Source of the DNA: Toxonevra muliebris | Taxonomy: Eukaryota; Arthropoda; Insecta; Diptera; Pallopteridae | NCBI GenBank assembly: GCA_963691655.1 | Contig: OY829331.1 | Location: 602,501-666,500 of the forward strand | Length of the DNA stretch: 64,000 bases | Direction: 5' to 3' | Shown: positions 1-10,666 of the stretch, piece by piece | Position numbering within the stretch: the stretch's first letter is position 1 | Layout: each line of letters opens with the position of its first letter | Translations under genes and position numbers: made by a program | Notes under the pieces: generated by a model | Databases searched by the model: none | What the model saw: the letters and a program-made list of their open reading frames with translations, nothing else | What the model was told of the DNA's origin: nothing

Positions 1-1017
1 TGCATAAGAAAGTTTAAAAAAATATAGTCTTAAGCTAAATGAGAGCCAAAAACTACGCAGTTTTTTATCAGACCCGATCTAGCTTTGTAGACCTCAAATA
101 TTATGTTTTGGCTCTAAGTGGAGCTATGCAGATAAATATGGTAGTACAAATTTTTTGTGAGCATGATTAACCTGCCGAAACTCAGTTTTATAAAGTTTCC
201 CCAAACATGAATTTTACCTAGATGCTTTACTAATCTCTGAACCATTTTACTGTCTTTGGTGGACCAAGCACATTTCATGATATTTGCCATCAAAAAAGAA
301 TATTCGTCATTATCCATATGTTCGGCAGCCCACTCCTGGGGTTTGGTTATGGTAACTTGGAATTCTATTTGGAATTCCTTTAAACGACTTCGGATTGTAT
401 TGAGGGATATATTATATACTCAAGCGTAATGGTATGATTGGCTTCAGCAACTCATTTTATCACCAAATCCTGCTGGTATGTTACTATAGAAACACCACAA
501 TTTAGTAAGTCGTCAATATTGTAGTGATTCAAAAAATTCTGGTTCCCTTTCTTTACGAATGACTTCAACTTCTTAAGTTTTTTCGTACAATTAAGCCGAA
601 CACGCTCTTGTTGAAAAGACGTTCTCACCGTGTCATATTCTAAAGATAAAATAATATTATGTATATATCATTTTATGAATTTGTCTTTAAAATAGTGTGG
701 GGCAATTTTGATTTGCCTATTCACATGTGAATAGGCTCACATTCGCTGCTGACGGAATGCTGTCATACGTACACTATAAGATACATCGTGTAGCACACAA
801 ACTATTGACGAACAATGGCATTCGGTCGAAGTGTGAGAGCAATTTCGTCAACGAAAATCATGTTAAAACAACTGATGTGAATATTTTTTTGAATGCACTG
901 CATTTGCCCGCCTACAAATTGTTGAAGCTTCAACTACTAAATTTTGGTTTTGCAGTTCTAAAAAAAAACTAATCGCAAAAAAAATTCAATTAAAAAATGT
1001 TGTATTCCTCTTACAAA
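1..1017. other. AT-rich stretch, no supported gene
   Basis: Reading frames here are short (at most 81 codons) and show no recognisable domain or splice structure. I see no RNA gene. It may contain old transposon DNA, but I cannot name any. Confidence 0.5.
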
Positions 1018-2039
1018 GCGTCTCGAGTAGCTATAATTCATAGCAATATTCATGTGAGAGCAGCTGATAGCTGTCAAAATATGAAGTAGGCAAATATGTT
1101 AATGGACGACCTCGATAGTCTAGTTGATAGTGCACTAGACTTTCATCTGGGAGGTTCGGGTTCGATTCCCGTCTTCGTCTGGTGGTTAATTTTCATTACT
1201 TTCTTATATTCACTATCAATATGAAGTGTATGAGAATTATAAGATAGTGTACAAGTACACACATTGGTTGATAATGGCAAAACCACCAAGCCGATAAAAA
1301 ATTGCCACACCGCCGTTCGGAGTCGGCGTTAAACTGTAGGTCCAGCTATGTGGTATCACAATGGGCCGTTCAGGCCTAAGTGTGTCTCTCGACAGCCACT
1401 CCAACCTAACCAACCTAACCTAAAGTTTGTGTATTTAAAAATGGCGAAGGTTAAACTTAACAGGAACGAAACAATTAATTTCATAAATATACTATATCGT
1501 GAATATGAGTATTTATGAAATTATAAAAGAGAAAATTATAAAAGAGTCGATTGGAAAAGAAAATAGGAAACAAATTTAACACATATTTGTTGTTTACTGT
1601 TCAAAGCATTTTGTAAAATGAAGTGCCTAAACATAATTTGCCCACTTCATATTTTGATAGCCATCAGCTCTGACATGAACATGCACATCGCTATGAATTA
1701 TAGCTAGTCGAGACGCTATGTAAATTTGTTTCTCATTTCCTCCCACGGTTTTCTTTTCAAATCCGTTCTTTCATATTTTCCGCTTTTATAAACACTCATA
1801 TACTTTATATTTATTTATGAAATTAATTATTTGTTTTTATAAAGTTTAACTTGCACCATTTTTAAATACATAAACGTCAAAATCTAGTGAAACTTCAAAT
1901 TCATGTCAGGATTGATAGCAGCTGTACTGTCTTGGCAAAATGTTGGATTTTTTTAGTATGTCATTAACTTAAGATGTCAGACCTTTTGATGGTAAGACAG
2001 GAACATTAACATGAATTATAGCTAGTCGAGACGCTATGT
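1018..2039. repeat. Compound inverted-repeat region
   Basis: Two families of inverted segments are interleaved. Segment A (about 1018-1098) returns in inverted form at 1634-1720, and its last 29 bases return again at 2011-2039 (core ATAGCTAGTCGAGACGCTAT). Segment B (about 1425-1578) returns inverted at 1721-1878, so 1425-1878 can fold as a long imperfect hairpin whose loop holds the inverted A copy. A SINE sits between A and B. This looks like foldback/MITE DNA with repeated insertions. No transposase is present and I cannot assign a superfamily. Confidence 0.6.
1105..1424 (+). mobile_element. tRNA-derived SINE with Glu-like head
   Basis: The head at 1105-1180 resembles a tRNA-Glu. It has an A-box-like stretch near 1115-1130, a CTTTCAT anticodon-loop-like sequence with TTC at 1139-1145, and a clear B box (GGGTTCGATTCCC, 1158-1170). 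The acceptor ends do not pair well, so it is not a working tRNA. The body contains a segment at 1316-1345 shared with the SINE at 39618-39915, but the tail differs and ends in repeats of ACCTAACC (1401-1424). It would be transcribed by RNA polymerase III and moved by LINE machinery. It sits inside the inverted-repeat complex. Confidence 0.7.
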
Positions 2040-2167
2040 TATACCAAGATCGGACTTAGTTAATTAAATGAAGCTGATAGCCCGGCAACTAGTATTTAAC
2101 TTTAACTTAGTTTTCAAATTAATTTTAAGATTAAATAAAATTAATAATAATTTACTAATTATTTTTC

Positions 2168-2455
2168 TATCCTTTGGTACAACATTCCATGAAGGGCCCA
2201 GACTGAGTTTTTCGCATCCATTCATGTTGTGTGGGTTATATTTGTTTACGAATGGAAGGAACTGACAGTTTTATGCCGAATCTGAATGGCCAAAGATTTT
2301 TTAGGCAATTTTTCCGCTTGGAGGTTTACCATTGACAGCATTGACAAAAGATGGTGCCGTGTTAAAAAATTTGTATTTTCTATTTTTGATTTTTAAAGAT
2401 GAGCATTGAATCCGAGCACCTTGTGTAGCAGTCCAGCACACATTTACCGACGATT
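2168..2455 (-). mobile_element. tRNA-derived SINE copy, minus strand
   Basis: Same family as the plus-strand copy at 39618-39915, read on the minus strand. The degenerate tRNA-like head is at about 2400-2455 and the body with the conserved ATTCATGTTGTG core is at about 2200-2350. The tail end is near 2168. The A and B boxes are eroded, so this is an old copy. Confidence 0.65.
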
Positions 2456-3652
2456 TATCAAACTAAAAGAGATACAATATTATTATAAGAGCAATGTTTT
2501 TAAGTTAATCTTAATGCATCGTGACCTGAGAAATCAAAGAGCGGATCCAGATAAAATCTGGCGGGTGAATGGTTGCAAATAACAATATAGATGAATTAAG
2601 CTTTTGAGATATTTACATTTATAAAAAACACAGCAGCATTTTAGCAAATATTTACGTTGTCTATCTCATAATAAATCAGGATAAATAATTCATTACACTC
2701 ACGGAATATATTTTTTGAAGCTCACGAGACATATTGATGCTAAAATTTTTAACTTTTTAGACCCATTTTCTTGAATATATCAAAAGATATATATACAAAG
2801 GGAAGGCGGAAAAATTACACTAGTAACTTAAAAAATGATTTGATATTTATGCACATGTAATTATTTCTCCTCCTTTGCTCATCTACTATTTGAGGTAAAT
2901 GGATTTTGAGGCGCCTAACGCAAAAAACAGTTGCAATTTGCTATGTAATATGTTGGTATCAATGTGAAAAACTTCGGAAGAACTTTGGCCTTTGGTCGTC
3001 GAAAGACCAGTTCTCATATTTTGATAGCTTAGCTCCCTTTCTGAAAACCAACATCTTTGATTTTGTCATATTTGAACGAACGAAAGAGTCACCAAAGCTG
3101 AACATTGGTTCGCTAGAAAATACTCCTAAATAATGTTAAGCAGGAGTAAATAGTATTTTGAGCCGAACGGATGAAAACATTTTCATTCGGGCTGATCGGA
3201 CTGAGTTCGATTTTTAGTACGAAAGTAGTGTTGCTGTTGTACCATATACATACAGCGTGCTAACAAGATGGCTCCTGATATTTGTTCAGAGCTAATGTTT
3301 GGTCAGTGTAAATGATTGCGCGATTGAAAATTTGTTAGCTACAATATCTACGCGAAAGAATCTTAATTTCATTCTTCAAATGCAGCGCTAGCCAATACAT
3401 TCCATACCCTAGAGTACTCCTCCAATTTATTTATCATCCCTCTCATTATTTGTACATCATCTTTTGTCTTTCAGAATTTTTATTAAGTTAAATATTAACT
3501 GTGTCGGAGTTCAGTCGCTTTTCAGCGTCAGAGACAGCCTTTACAGTCTCTATTTTTTCTGGGTTGTCCCGCATCCTCGACCCAAAAGGTATAAAAAACC
3601 ACGTATATGCAGTAGAGGGTTAATAAAAAAATTAATCCAACCGGAATTTAAT
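2456..3652. other. AT-rich stretch, nothing supported
   Basis: No domain, RNA gene or clear repeat is visible. The short open frames at 2906-3133 and 3464-3664 have the composition of chance frames. Confidence 0.45.
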
Positions 3653-3656
3653 TTAA

Positions 3657-3787
3657 CCCATTAAGGGCGAGCGGGAACCAAAGTAGATAAATCAAGAAAG
3701 TAACTTGAAAAAAAAGATTTTTTTTGAGCCTGACTAAGGAACGGCTCAGCGACAAGGTGCCATATGGCACCGCTAGGCATTACTGGG
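3657..3787. mobile_element. piggyBac-type MITE, 131 bp
   Basis: The unit is flanked on both sides by TTAA (3653-3656 and 3788-3791), the target of piggyBac transposases. It starts CCCATTAAGGGCGAGCGG and ends in the imperfect inverse, CCGCTAGGCATTACTGGG, giving inverted termini of about 18 bp beginning CCC. A 16-bp palindrome, GGTGCCATATGGCACC, lies at 3756-3771 just inside the right terminus. There is no coding capacity. Assignment rests on TTAA plus CCC/GGG ends and length, which are characteristic of piggyBac-derived MITEs. Confidence 0.65.
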
Positions 3788-3947
3788 TTAATTGTTTTAT
3801 TATGAATTTGTATACGAGACCGTTATTTAGTTAGTTATAAAAACTAAATCTATTACTCTAGCCGAAATTTAAAATGTATTAAAATAAAAAGTCTTCTTTT
3901 TTTTGCACAAGAACTGTGGTACCGTGATTATAATGCAACCATGTTAA

Positions 3948-4644
3948 GGGGTTATACGCATTTAGAATTTTCAAAAAAAAAAATTTTTATTCAATTTTCA
4001 TTATGTGCATATATAAATATATTCTTTGTAAATTTCATATCGTTCCGACAAATATTCCTGAAGTTACATGCATATTTGTAAAGACAAATTCACTATGTGT
4101 AAAGAGCGTTAAAAACTTTGAACGCGTTTTTCTCAAAACTGTGTTTTCAAAGTCGGTGAGCAAGATTTCTCAAAAACGGCTCAACCGATCAGTCTCAAAT
4201 TTTCACACTTTATAAATATATTTTTTAGTAATTGATCAAAGAATTGAAAGTTCCAATAAATATTTATAATTTTATAACCAATTTAAGGCCAAAATTTGCA
4301 TCAAAAATCAAAATTTTGTGTTTGTAAAGCCGCCATTTTGTTAAAAATGGATATTTTTATTATTCCTTCGATCAATTACTTGCATTAACTAAATCTTTTT
4401 GCTTTTTTTATTTTAGTTGATCCGATCCAAACATATCGTGCTCATCGCAAGACACCTTTTTTTAGAGGACTTCCCGGAAATCATCAACAGAAGCTTTAAA
4501 AATCATTATTTTAAAAAAAAATGTTTAATAAAGTTAAAGAATGTTACAATATATAGGCAACTTTTATTTGAATCCAATGAAAGGCCTTTTCAGGAAAAAT
4601 TCTTGAAAACCGATTTTTTCGGCCTTCCAAGTGTGTATAACCCC
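3948..4644. mobile_element. TTAA-associated non-autonomous DNA element, 697 bp
   Basis: The left end GGGGTTATAC (3948-3957) is mirrored by GTATAACCCC at 4635-4644, with about 16 of 19 terminal positions matching. Left flank is TTAA (3944-3947) and right flank is TTGA (4645-4648), a one-base-decayed match. Purine-rich starts with TTAA duplications suggest Kolobok, though piggyBac-like is possible. No transposase is encoded. The interior is AT-rich. Confidence 0.5.
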
Positions 4645-4648
4645 TTGA

Positions 4649-5396
4649 ATATGACAAAGAATGAATTATGAGAATAAAGGCGGAGGGGGGCAGTCTGTGA
4701 CCAGCACTCAAAAAGCACGCACAGCTTTGACATGTCCTATTAAATAAAATAATTTCATGGTAGCCGTCTTATGTAAGAGTACTTTTACATGAGACCGCTT
4801 ATCCCAGCCGTACTAATAATTCTTACCAAAGTGCTCGTCAATCATTGAAAGTCCCATCAAATGAGAATGATTCTATACCTACCTACGCCACTGTTGAATT
4901 ATGAAAATTATTAGGTTTGAGTACATAAAAGTATACAGGAAATTACTCCAAAAATTAGGGCTAAGTTGTCTGATGTGGTTATTTGATCAGCCTAATTAAG
5001 ACCACATCTCATTATCTGTGTTTGAGTTTTGTTAAAGCAAACATGCTCACAGAACTTTATCTAAGATTTTTCGATAATTTGCGAGATCTTCAAAAATTTT
5101 AATCATTTAATCTAAATGTATGTATTCTTACGAAGTTTCAATTGATTTCGTGATTGAAATGGTTATCTTGTGAGCTCCGATGGGAAAATCACAATAGACA
5201 AAATTACAACTCTACGTAATCCTGACTTAAATAAAACAAATATTCTCAGCTAAAACTAAGAAAAAGCAAAGAAAACACTTATATATGTTAATAATGCTTT
5301 AATAAGCATGATACTTTTTGCCAAATTAAATTTTGGTTCATGTGTATTCGCTGTCTCATAATGTAATTTGATCGCTAACTGTAGCTTTATATGTAT
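4649..5396. other. AT-rich stretch, nothing supported
   Basis: No coding, RNA or repeat signal that I can name. Confidence 0.4.
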
Positions 5397-5971
5397 ATCA
5401 GCGATGCCAACTTGCGGGGAATTTTACTTAGCGCGGGGAATCGGGGAATGAGGTGTTTTTAGCGGGGAATTTCAAACCGTTCAGCATACGTTCAAATACC
5501 TTAAAAAGTCTGTAGAATATTTGTTTGTCAAATTTTATATTCCTAAATACAATTCTGACAAATTCGCAACCAACACTGTAAAAACATTGCTTTATGCAAC
5601 ACTGTTTGAGTTTGGTATTTAAATTTTTTGGTAAATGTTAAAAAAATTAATATTTGAATTCAAAACAAAATTATAATTTGCTCAACAAATACTTCAATAG
5701 CAAGGAAATTAGCACTGGACTTTTCATAAAAGGAGATTTGGTAATTTCGTTCATAGACTTAAAAAAGTGTGCTATTTGAAAGAATTATTTTTCAAAAGTA
5801 ATTTGTAAAAATTTCAGAGAGAAATTTGGAGTACTTTTTTTTTAGTCTAGTACTTGGAGTCAGAAAATCCATTTTAATTAATCTATCAATCCTATCAAAA
5901 TTTAATAAAATTTAAAATTTTGGGCCCAGAAAGTGCAGGACTCCCTGAAAATAACACTCACCGAGTGTAAT

Positions 5972-6008
<37 letters not shown>

Positions 6009-6438
6009 AATGACAATAATTGTTGCGACAGCATTCCTGCGTAGTACGAGAGAAACCGCAGGTACGGACCAATGGCACAATACTTGTTCGAGCGAACAGT
6101 GGTATGACGCTACGTCCGTTGGATTATGCCTGAACGCTTCTAAGGTCGTATCCGTGCTGGACTGCAATGATAAATATGGGGCAATTGCATTGTATGGCTT
6201 CTAAACCATTTAAAGTTTGTTATTTTATATAATAAACGACAATGGATGTGATGCCAATGTTATTTGCATATTAAAACATTATTTAATACAATGACAATGC
6301 CTAGAATCAATTGTAAACGACTTTGGCCTAAGTAGAAGGTATTATATGAAATTATACCGGTGCGGGGAATGCGGTCGGAAATCGGGGAATTTCTAGGGAG
6401 CTATCAGGGTGAAAGTTAAAATGAGTTAGCATCCCTGA
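5397..6438. mobile_element. GGGGAAT-motif repeat element, copy 1
   Basis: The ends carry clusters of CGGGGAAT motifs (5414-5470 and 6360-6392). Outermost is an imperfect inverted terminus of about 19 bp (ATCAGCGATGCCAACTT at left; its inverse near 6425-6438). A second copy at 42620-43145 shares both ends but not the middle, so this is a family. The copy here contains a 28S rRNA fragment at 5976-6273 that the other lacks. No protein is encoded. Superfamily unknown. Confidence 0.55.
5976..6273 (+). pseudogene. 28S rRNA 3'-end fragment (dispersed)
   Basis: The sequence from GACCGTCGTGAGACAGG through the TTCGAGCGAACAGTGGTATG region to the CGACAATGGATGTGATGCC block corresponds to the last 300 or so bases of fly 28S rRNA. 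The sarcin-ricin loop is near 6036-6052, read here as CGTAGTACGAGAGAAACCG. It has small differences from the functional sequence that I remember (a missing base near 6014, GAGAAA for GAGGAA in the loop, a missing base near 6185), so it is not a working rRNA. No 18S, 5.8S or upstream 28S is nearby. It lies between the two ends of the GGGGAAT repeat, either captured by it or inserted into it. Confidence 0.9.
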
Positions 6439-6440
6439 TG

Positions 6441-6966
6441 TGTATATACCATAGGGGTTAACGTTATGTTAGAACGAAGAAAAAACTCGTCAAGAAATTT
6501 CAGGATTCGCGAGAATGAACATGAAAACAAGATTTGCAAAGTCTGAACACAATCGTATCTGACATTCAGGTTTTGAGCTCCCATAAAAAATTCTCTTTCC
6601 TCATAAAATTAAAGTCACGTAGCTTTTTTCCTCAGTTTAGTTGCTATTTTAATTCTGTTTGAAGTGTTTCAACTCTAATTCAACTTTTTCGTTTTGGAAA
6701 ATGCGTTTTTTTTCTTTGGTTTTTTTTATTGTAATTTTACTTTAAATTTATTTAAATTGCCTCTTGGCACCAATGAAATTGGTGTCGTTATCACTGTATA
6801 GATTTTTTGGGGTTAGCGTCATTCCTGACATGCGGGGTTCTCTGCGGTTTCGTGTTTTGTTGATGAAACGCACTATGTATCCCATTACTCGTTGGAGAGT
6901 TCTGAACGAGTTTCTATGACGGGTCCCTTCGAATCGAATTGTCTGTTCGACACTTGCACCAGTACC
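6441..6966. other. AT-rich stretch with one small hairpin
   Basis: Apart from a short inverted repeat around 6767-6787 (GGCACCAATGAAATTGGTGTC) nothing is supported. Confidence 0.4.
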
Positions 6967-7261
6967 ACTGTTGCCAGATCTAGAGGTTTCCCGCTAAAAC
7001 TGAAAGTTTTTTGATGCCATTGAGGTATTTTTCAAGTTTTTATTTTCCCAATAAAATCTAAAGAATTCTAGAGGGTTTTCAACTAAATTCAATCTTCCGA
7101 AAATGTTTATTTTAATACCTTTATATTAATCCTTTCTAACTAATAAAAAATCATACGTGAATTTTCTATGACACAGATATTGCTTTTATTGAAGTTCATT
7201 GGCAACACTTTATTCGTGACATTTTTTATACAATAAAAATTATCATTAACCTGGCAACACT
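6967..7261. mobile_element. Possible small TIR element
   Basis: ACTGTTGCCAG at 6967-6977 is mirrored by CTGGCAACACT at 7251-7261, 10 of 11 bases matching, and a further TGGCAACACT lies at 7199-7208. The 295-bp size fits a MITE. I could not confirm a target duplication, so this may be coincidence. Confidence 0.35.
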
Positions 7262-7553
7262 AACCACTAGTTGACATGTATTTTTCTATAATTTTCACTT
7301 TCCTACATTAGTTTTTTATTTACTCGTTTTGAATCGCTAATGTGATAATGTGTTTTTATCAAATTTAATTTATAAAATCTACTGGCTATAAATTTTTCTT
7401 CGTTTTCGTTAAATATATAAGAAATCAACTTGGTTGGTTTTATGCACGTATACATAACCGCAACTGCGTGTACTGCATTTTTTCGCTGCTTCTTTTGCTG
7501 CTGTCGCTGCATTTATAGCAGATTCGTGTGACTCGTTGCTACTGTTTACGTTT

Positions 7554-7998
7554 ATGGCACTTCTTAAATATAAGCAATACGACCAACGCTACAAAAAGGC
7601 TTGGGAGCAGGACGAACTATTTCGAGGTTGGCTTAGCGCCTGCGAGAATGATGAAACACATGCGTTTTGCAAAGCTTGCAAGGTAAATAAGTAAATTTTA
7701 AATTAATTGTTAACTGAAATATGACTCAAATTGAAATATGAATTCAAATTTTTAAGCACCGTTTAGTGTAGGTTAAACCTGAATCAATATTTTTGAATAT
7801 TTTAGACCAAAATCACTGCACGCAAAACAGATCTTGCTGACTATTCCAAAACCAAAACGCATGAGACGAACATGAATTTTAATAAAACAGCTCAAAGTGT
7901 TGAAAAGTTTTTAAAAGCTCCAGAAAACCAAAATGTTAAAATAAAAGAGATGAAATTAGCTACTTTTATTGCAGACCACACGTCTATACATTGTGTGG
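7554..7998 (+). pseudogene. hAT transposase remnant, N-terminal part
   Basis: Exon 1 (7554-7682, 43 codons) starts MALLKYKQYD and holds a BED-like zinc-finger start: W26, C30, then C39 and C42. A GT-AG intron (7683-7805) precedes exon 2, which continues in phase 0 with the finger's second half. One ligand histidine of the L-x2-H-x5-H pattern reads tyrosine (LADYSKTKTH). The frame runs on to SIHCV, where it is cut by the element at 7999-9988 and its 8-bp target duplication. The rest of the protein lies at 9989-10549 and 14253-15345. It resembles insect hAT-superfamily transposases annotated as zinc finger proteins. The separated parts, stops and frameshifts make it non-functional. Confidence 0.8.
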
Positions 7999-9988
7999 TA
8001 GTGTCCGACCGAAGGTGATTTTTTGGCCGATGCCGAAGACGGACTTCGGCCATTCATCTAACCTTCGGCCGAAGACCGAAGGAATTTTAAAATATAAAAT
8101 ATAAAATTCTGAAAGTAAATTTTTTCTACCTATGTATTTTCAAATATGTATAAGTATACAGAAAAATATAAATAGTAGATACTCCAAATAAAAAGCTGAC
8201 TAGTAACATTAAATAACTGTTCACTGTCGAAGGAGCTGACAAATATTATTTATCTCAAGAATCATTTAAAAATTAGTTTACGTCAAAATATACAGTAACA
8301 TCGACTATATATCTGTATAGCGACTGTCGTTCAACGAAACCTGTGTCAAAAAAAAAAGTTGCCAAGTGCCATGATTCTGCTTATGTAAAATCAAAGATTG
8401 AATCAGCGTATTAATCGATAGACCTATAGCCGGAACCAGAACTCTCTAGTTCCCAAATTTTTAATTGATTTAAAAAAAATTGGGATTGATAAATTTAAAT
8501 GTAAAAATCATAAATCTGATCTCAAAACCCTAAAAAATTTAATGGGTGTAGTTTTATGAAGCCGGAAAAGTTGAATGCCTAAAAGTATATGTTGTTGAAT
8601 AAATTTTTTATCAATCTTTTTTAAATAACTAAATATTTTGTATAAAAAATTCCTAGCAACAGCTAGTTTTTTTATCTGGCTAGTATGACGGGAAGTATTT
8701 TTTTTTATCTCAAATTCAAACAAAATAATTAATTTTGCTGTTTTTGACAAATTTTCACTTTGTCGCTAATCTGTAATACGCATCATAATTCATAACTAAT
8801 GCATTTTTTTAAAACCTTGGGAAATTCCATTAACGATGTGATAAAATTTAGCAATTAAAAACTCTTAAGGTGGTAATTACACCCGTTTTGATGAAGGCTG
8901 TCTAGAGACAGGCTTGGAAACTAGAGGATTAAGTAAAAATATTTAAAATTTAATTTTTGGGATAGTTTTATTGTACTTATGTTCTTTTAGTTAAGTCATT
9001 AAAAGTTTGTATTTTTATCTATCTAGTTTTGAAAATAAGTATTTGATTTTTGTCATTTTTTTTAACTATTTCAATTTAACCTTTAACTATGGAGGTGAAT
9101 TTTTTATCTTTTAACTTTACTAACAAATTTTGAAAACAAGCTAATAACATTTTTAATTAAAATAAATATAAAATTTGAAAACTTTTTTTTTTAAGTTCAA
9201 CAAAACTAGAACTTTATTTCACAAGGTGGTGTAAAATTTACCACCACCTCCACAGTTAAAGGTTAAATAGAAAACATTGAGAGATATCACAATGATCGTG
9301 GTTAGGACGGAGTAGAACTATAGATGCATTGAAGATACGATGAAAATTTAAGCGCAATCAGTTCATTAGTTTTGGAGATATCGTGGCAGCCATTTCGAAA
9401 AATGCTGTTTTGAGAAAAAGTTTCAAAGTTCAAATATGTATGACTGCTGCATCAGGACCTGCAAATAAACATATGTAACTTTCAATGGACTGTAAATTTC
9501 AAAGAATCTCTTTACACATATTTTAGTCAAAACAATATTAAATTTTTTTTACCTCCTTGAAAGCAAAAAAAAAAAGTGAAGCGCCAGTAATGTAAAATGT
9601 CGGCTTTTCTAACAATTCACGCTTCTTTTCAATACGCTTCAAGTCTTTCTTAAAAAGTAAAAAAGTTTGGCTTGCTTCTGCTGCCTCAAATTGTATTAGC
9701 TCCAGCAGGTTGTTCGTTAAAAAAAAACACTGATTACTGTTTGTACGGTTGTAAATCTGTAGGTTACTTCAAAAGAAAAAATGGAGCAAGCAAACGGAAA
9801 AAATATAACACAGAAATTGTAATGTAAATACTTTATATAAACACCAATCTATAGTAAAAATTATTGCTTATAATCTTCGGCTTCGGCAAAATACTTCGGC
9901 CAAATCTTCGGCCATTTTTTGCCGAAGCCGAAGCCGAAGGTGCAATTTTAGGCCGAAGAACCGAAGCCGAATAATCGGTCGGACACTA
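7999..9988 (-). mobile_element. Non-autonomous TIR element, copy 1 (hAT-type)
   Basis: Termini TAGTGTCCGACCGA and its inverse are flanked by a perfect 8-bp target duplication TTGTGTGG (7991-7998 and 9989-9996). Eight-base duplications and this end type indicate the hAT superfamily. Subterminal zones (8010-8080 and 9885-9970) carry many CTTCGGC/GCCGAAG motifs, probable transposase-binding repeats. The minus strand near 9590-9720 contains the coiled-coil-like coding remnant that is open in copy 2. The interior is otherwise AT-rich without transposase motifs. It interrupts the hAT gene between codons for SIHCV and DLTD. Copy 2 (19615-21438) is in the opposite orientation. Confidence 0.85.
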
Positions 9989-10549
9989 TTGTGTGGATCT
10001 CACTGATATTTTAAAGGCATTAGACCGGGAGCATTTCAACATAAAATTACACAGAACTAAGTGCACTGCTATTATAACCGAATTATTGGCTCCTGAGCTA
10101 AAACGATAATTAGTAGAAGATGTGGGTGACTCATCATTTAGTTTGATTTTGGATGAGAGCAATGATTGCTCCAATACTAAATGTCTGGGAGCGGTTATAA
10201 GGTACTGGAATGTGAAGAAAAAGCGAATTGTGGATACCATGTACTGCTTTATTTCTCTTGTAAATTGCAATGCAGTTGATGCCACAAATATTATTTTGAC
10301 AGCTATAAAATCGGATGGGCTCAATTTAAAAAAAATGTGTGGTATAGGAGTTGACGGAGCTAATACAATGATAGGAGAGCACCATTCTGTGTCTACGCTG
10401 CTTAGGTGTGAGGTTGGAGATCATCTTATAGTGAACAAATGTATTTGTTACTCGTTGCATTTAATAGCGTCTAAAGCTTCAGAAACTTTACCAAGAAATT
10501 TGGATTATATGATCCGAGAAACTTGTTCTTGGTTTTCGTATTCAAATCA
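9989..10549 (+). pseudogene. hAT transposase remnant, middle part
   Basis: The frame resumes after the inserted element and reads VDLTDILKALDREH, then one stop (TAA, 10109-10111) in a stretch usually reading SPELKEELVEEVG in this family. It then runs openly through the catalytic-region block SFSLILDESNDCSNTK (10136-10183), where DES carries the first acidic residue, and through GIGVDGANTMIGEHHS with a second conserved aspartate. It next reads CICYSLHLIASKASE. It ends at WFSYSNQ (10549), where the LINE at 10551-14252 is inserted. Confidence 0.8.
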
Positions 10550-10666
10550 ATCGAAATTACTCTCATTGTGTTCGGTCGCATTTTTTCTGCTCTCTGTCTT
10601 AAATTATATATAAACAAGAAAATAATAAACATTTAAAAAACTTTTTATTTTGGCATATTCGCCATT

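Noticed and set aside
727..972. 81-codon open frame
   Set aside because: No domain, no splice context, composition as for chance frames in AT-rich DNA.
1105..1180. Functional tRNA-Glu gene
   Set aside because: The acceptor ends do not pair and a SINE body follows directly.
5973..6204. Open frames on both strands over the 28S fragment
   Set aside because: They are translations of rRNA sequence, not proteins.
5976..6273. Functional rDNA unit
   Set aside because: Only the last 300 bases of 28S, with substitutions and small deletions, embedded in a repeat.
9986..10324. 112-codon minus-strand frame
   Set aside because: Antisense shadow of the hAT transposase.
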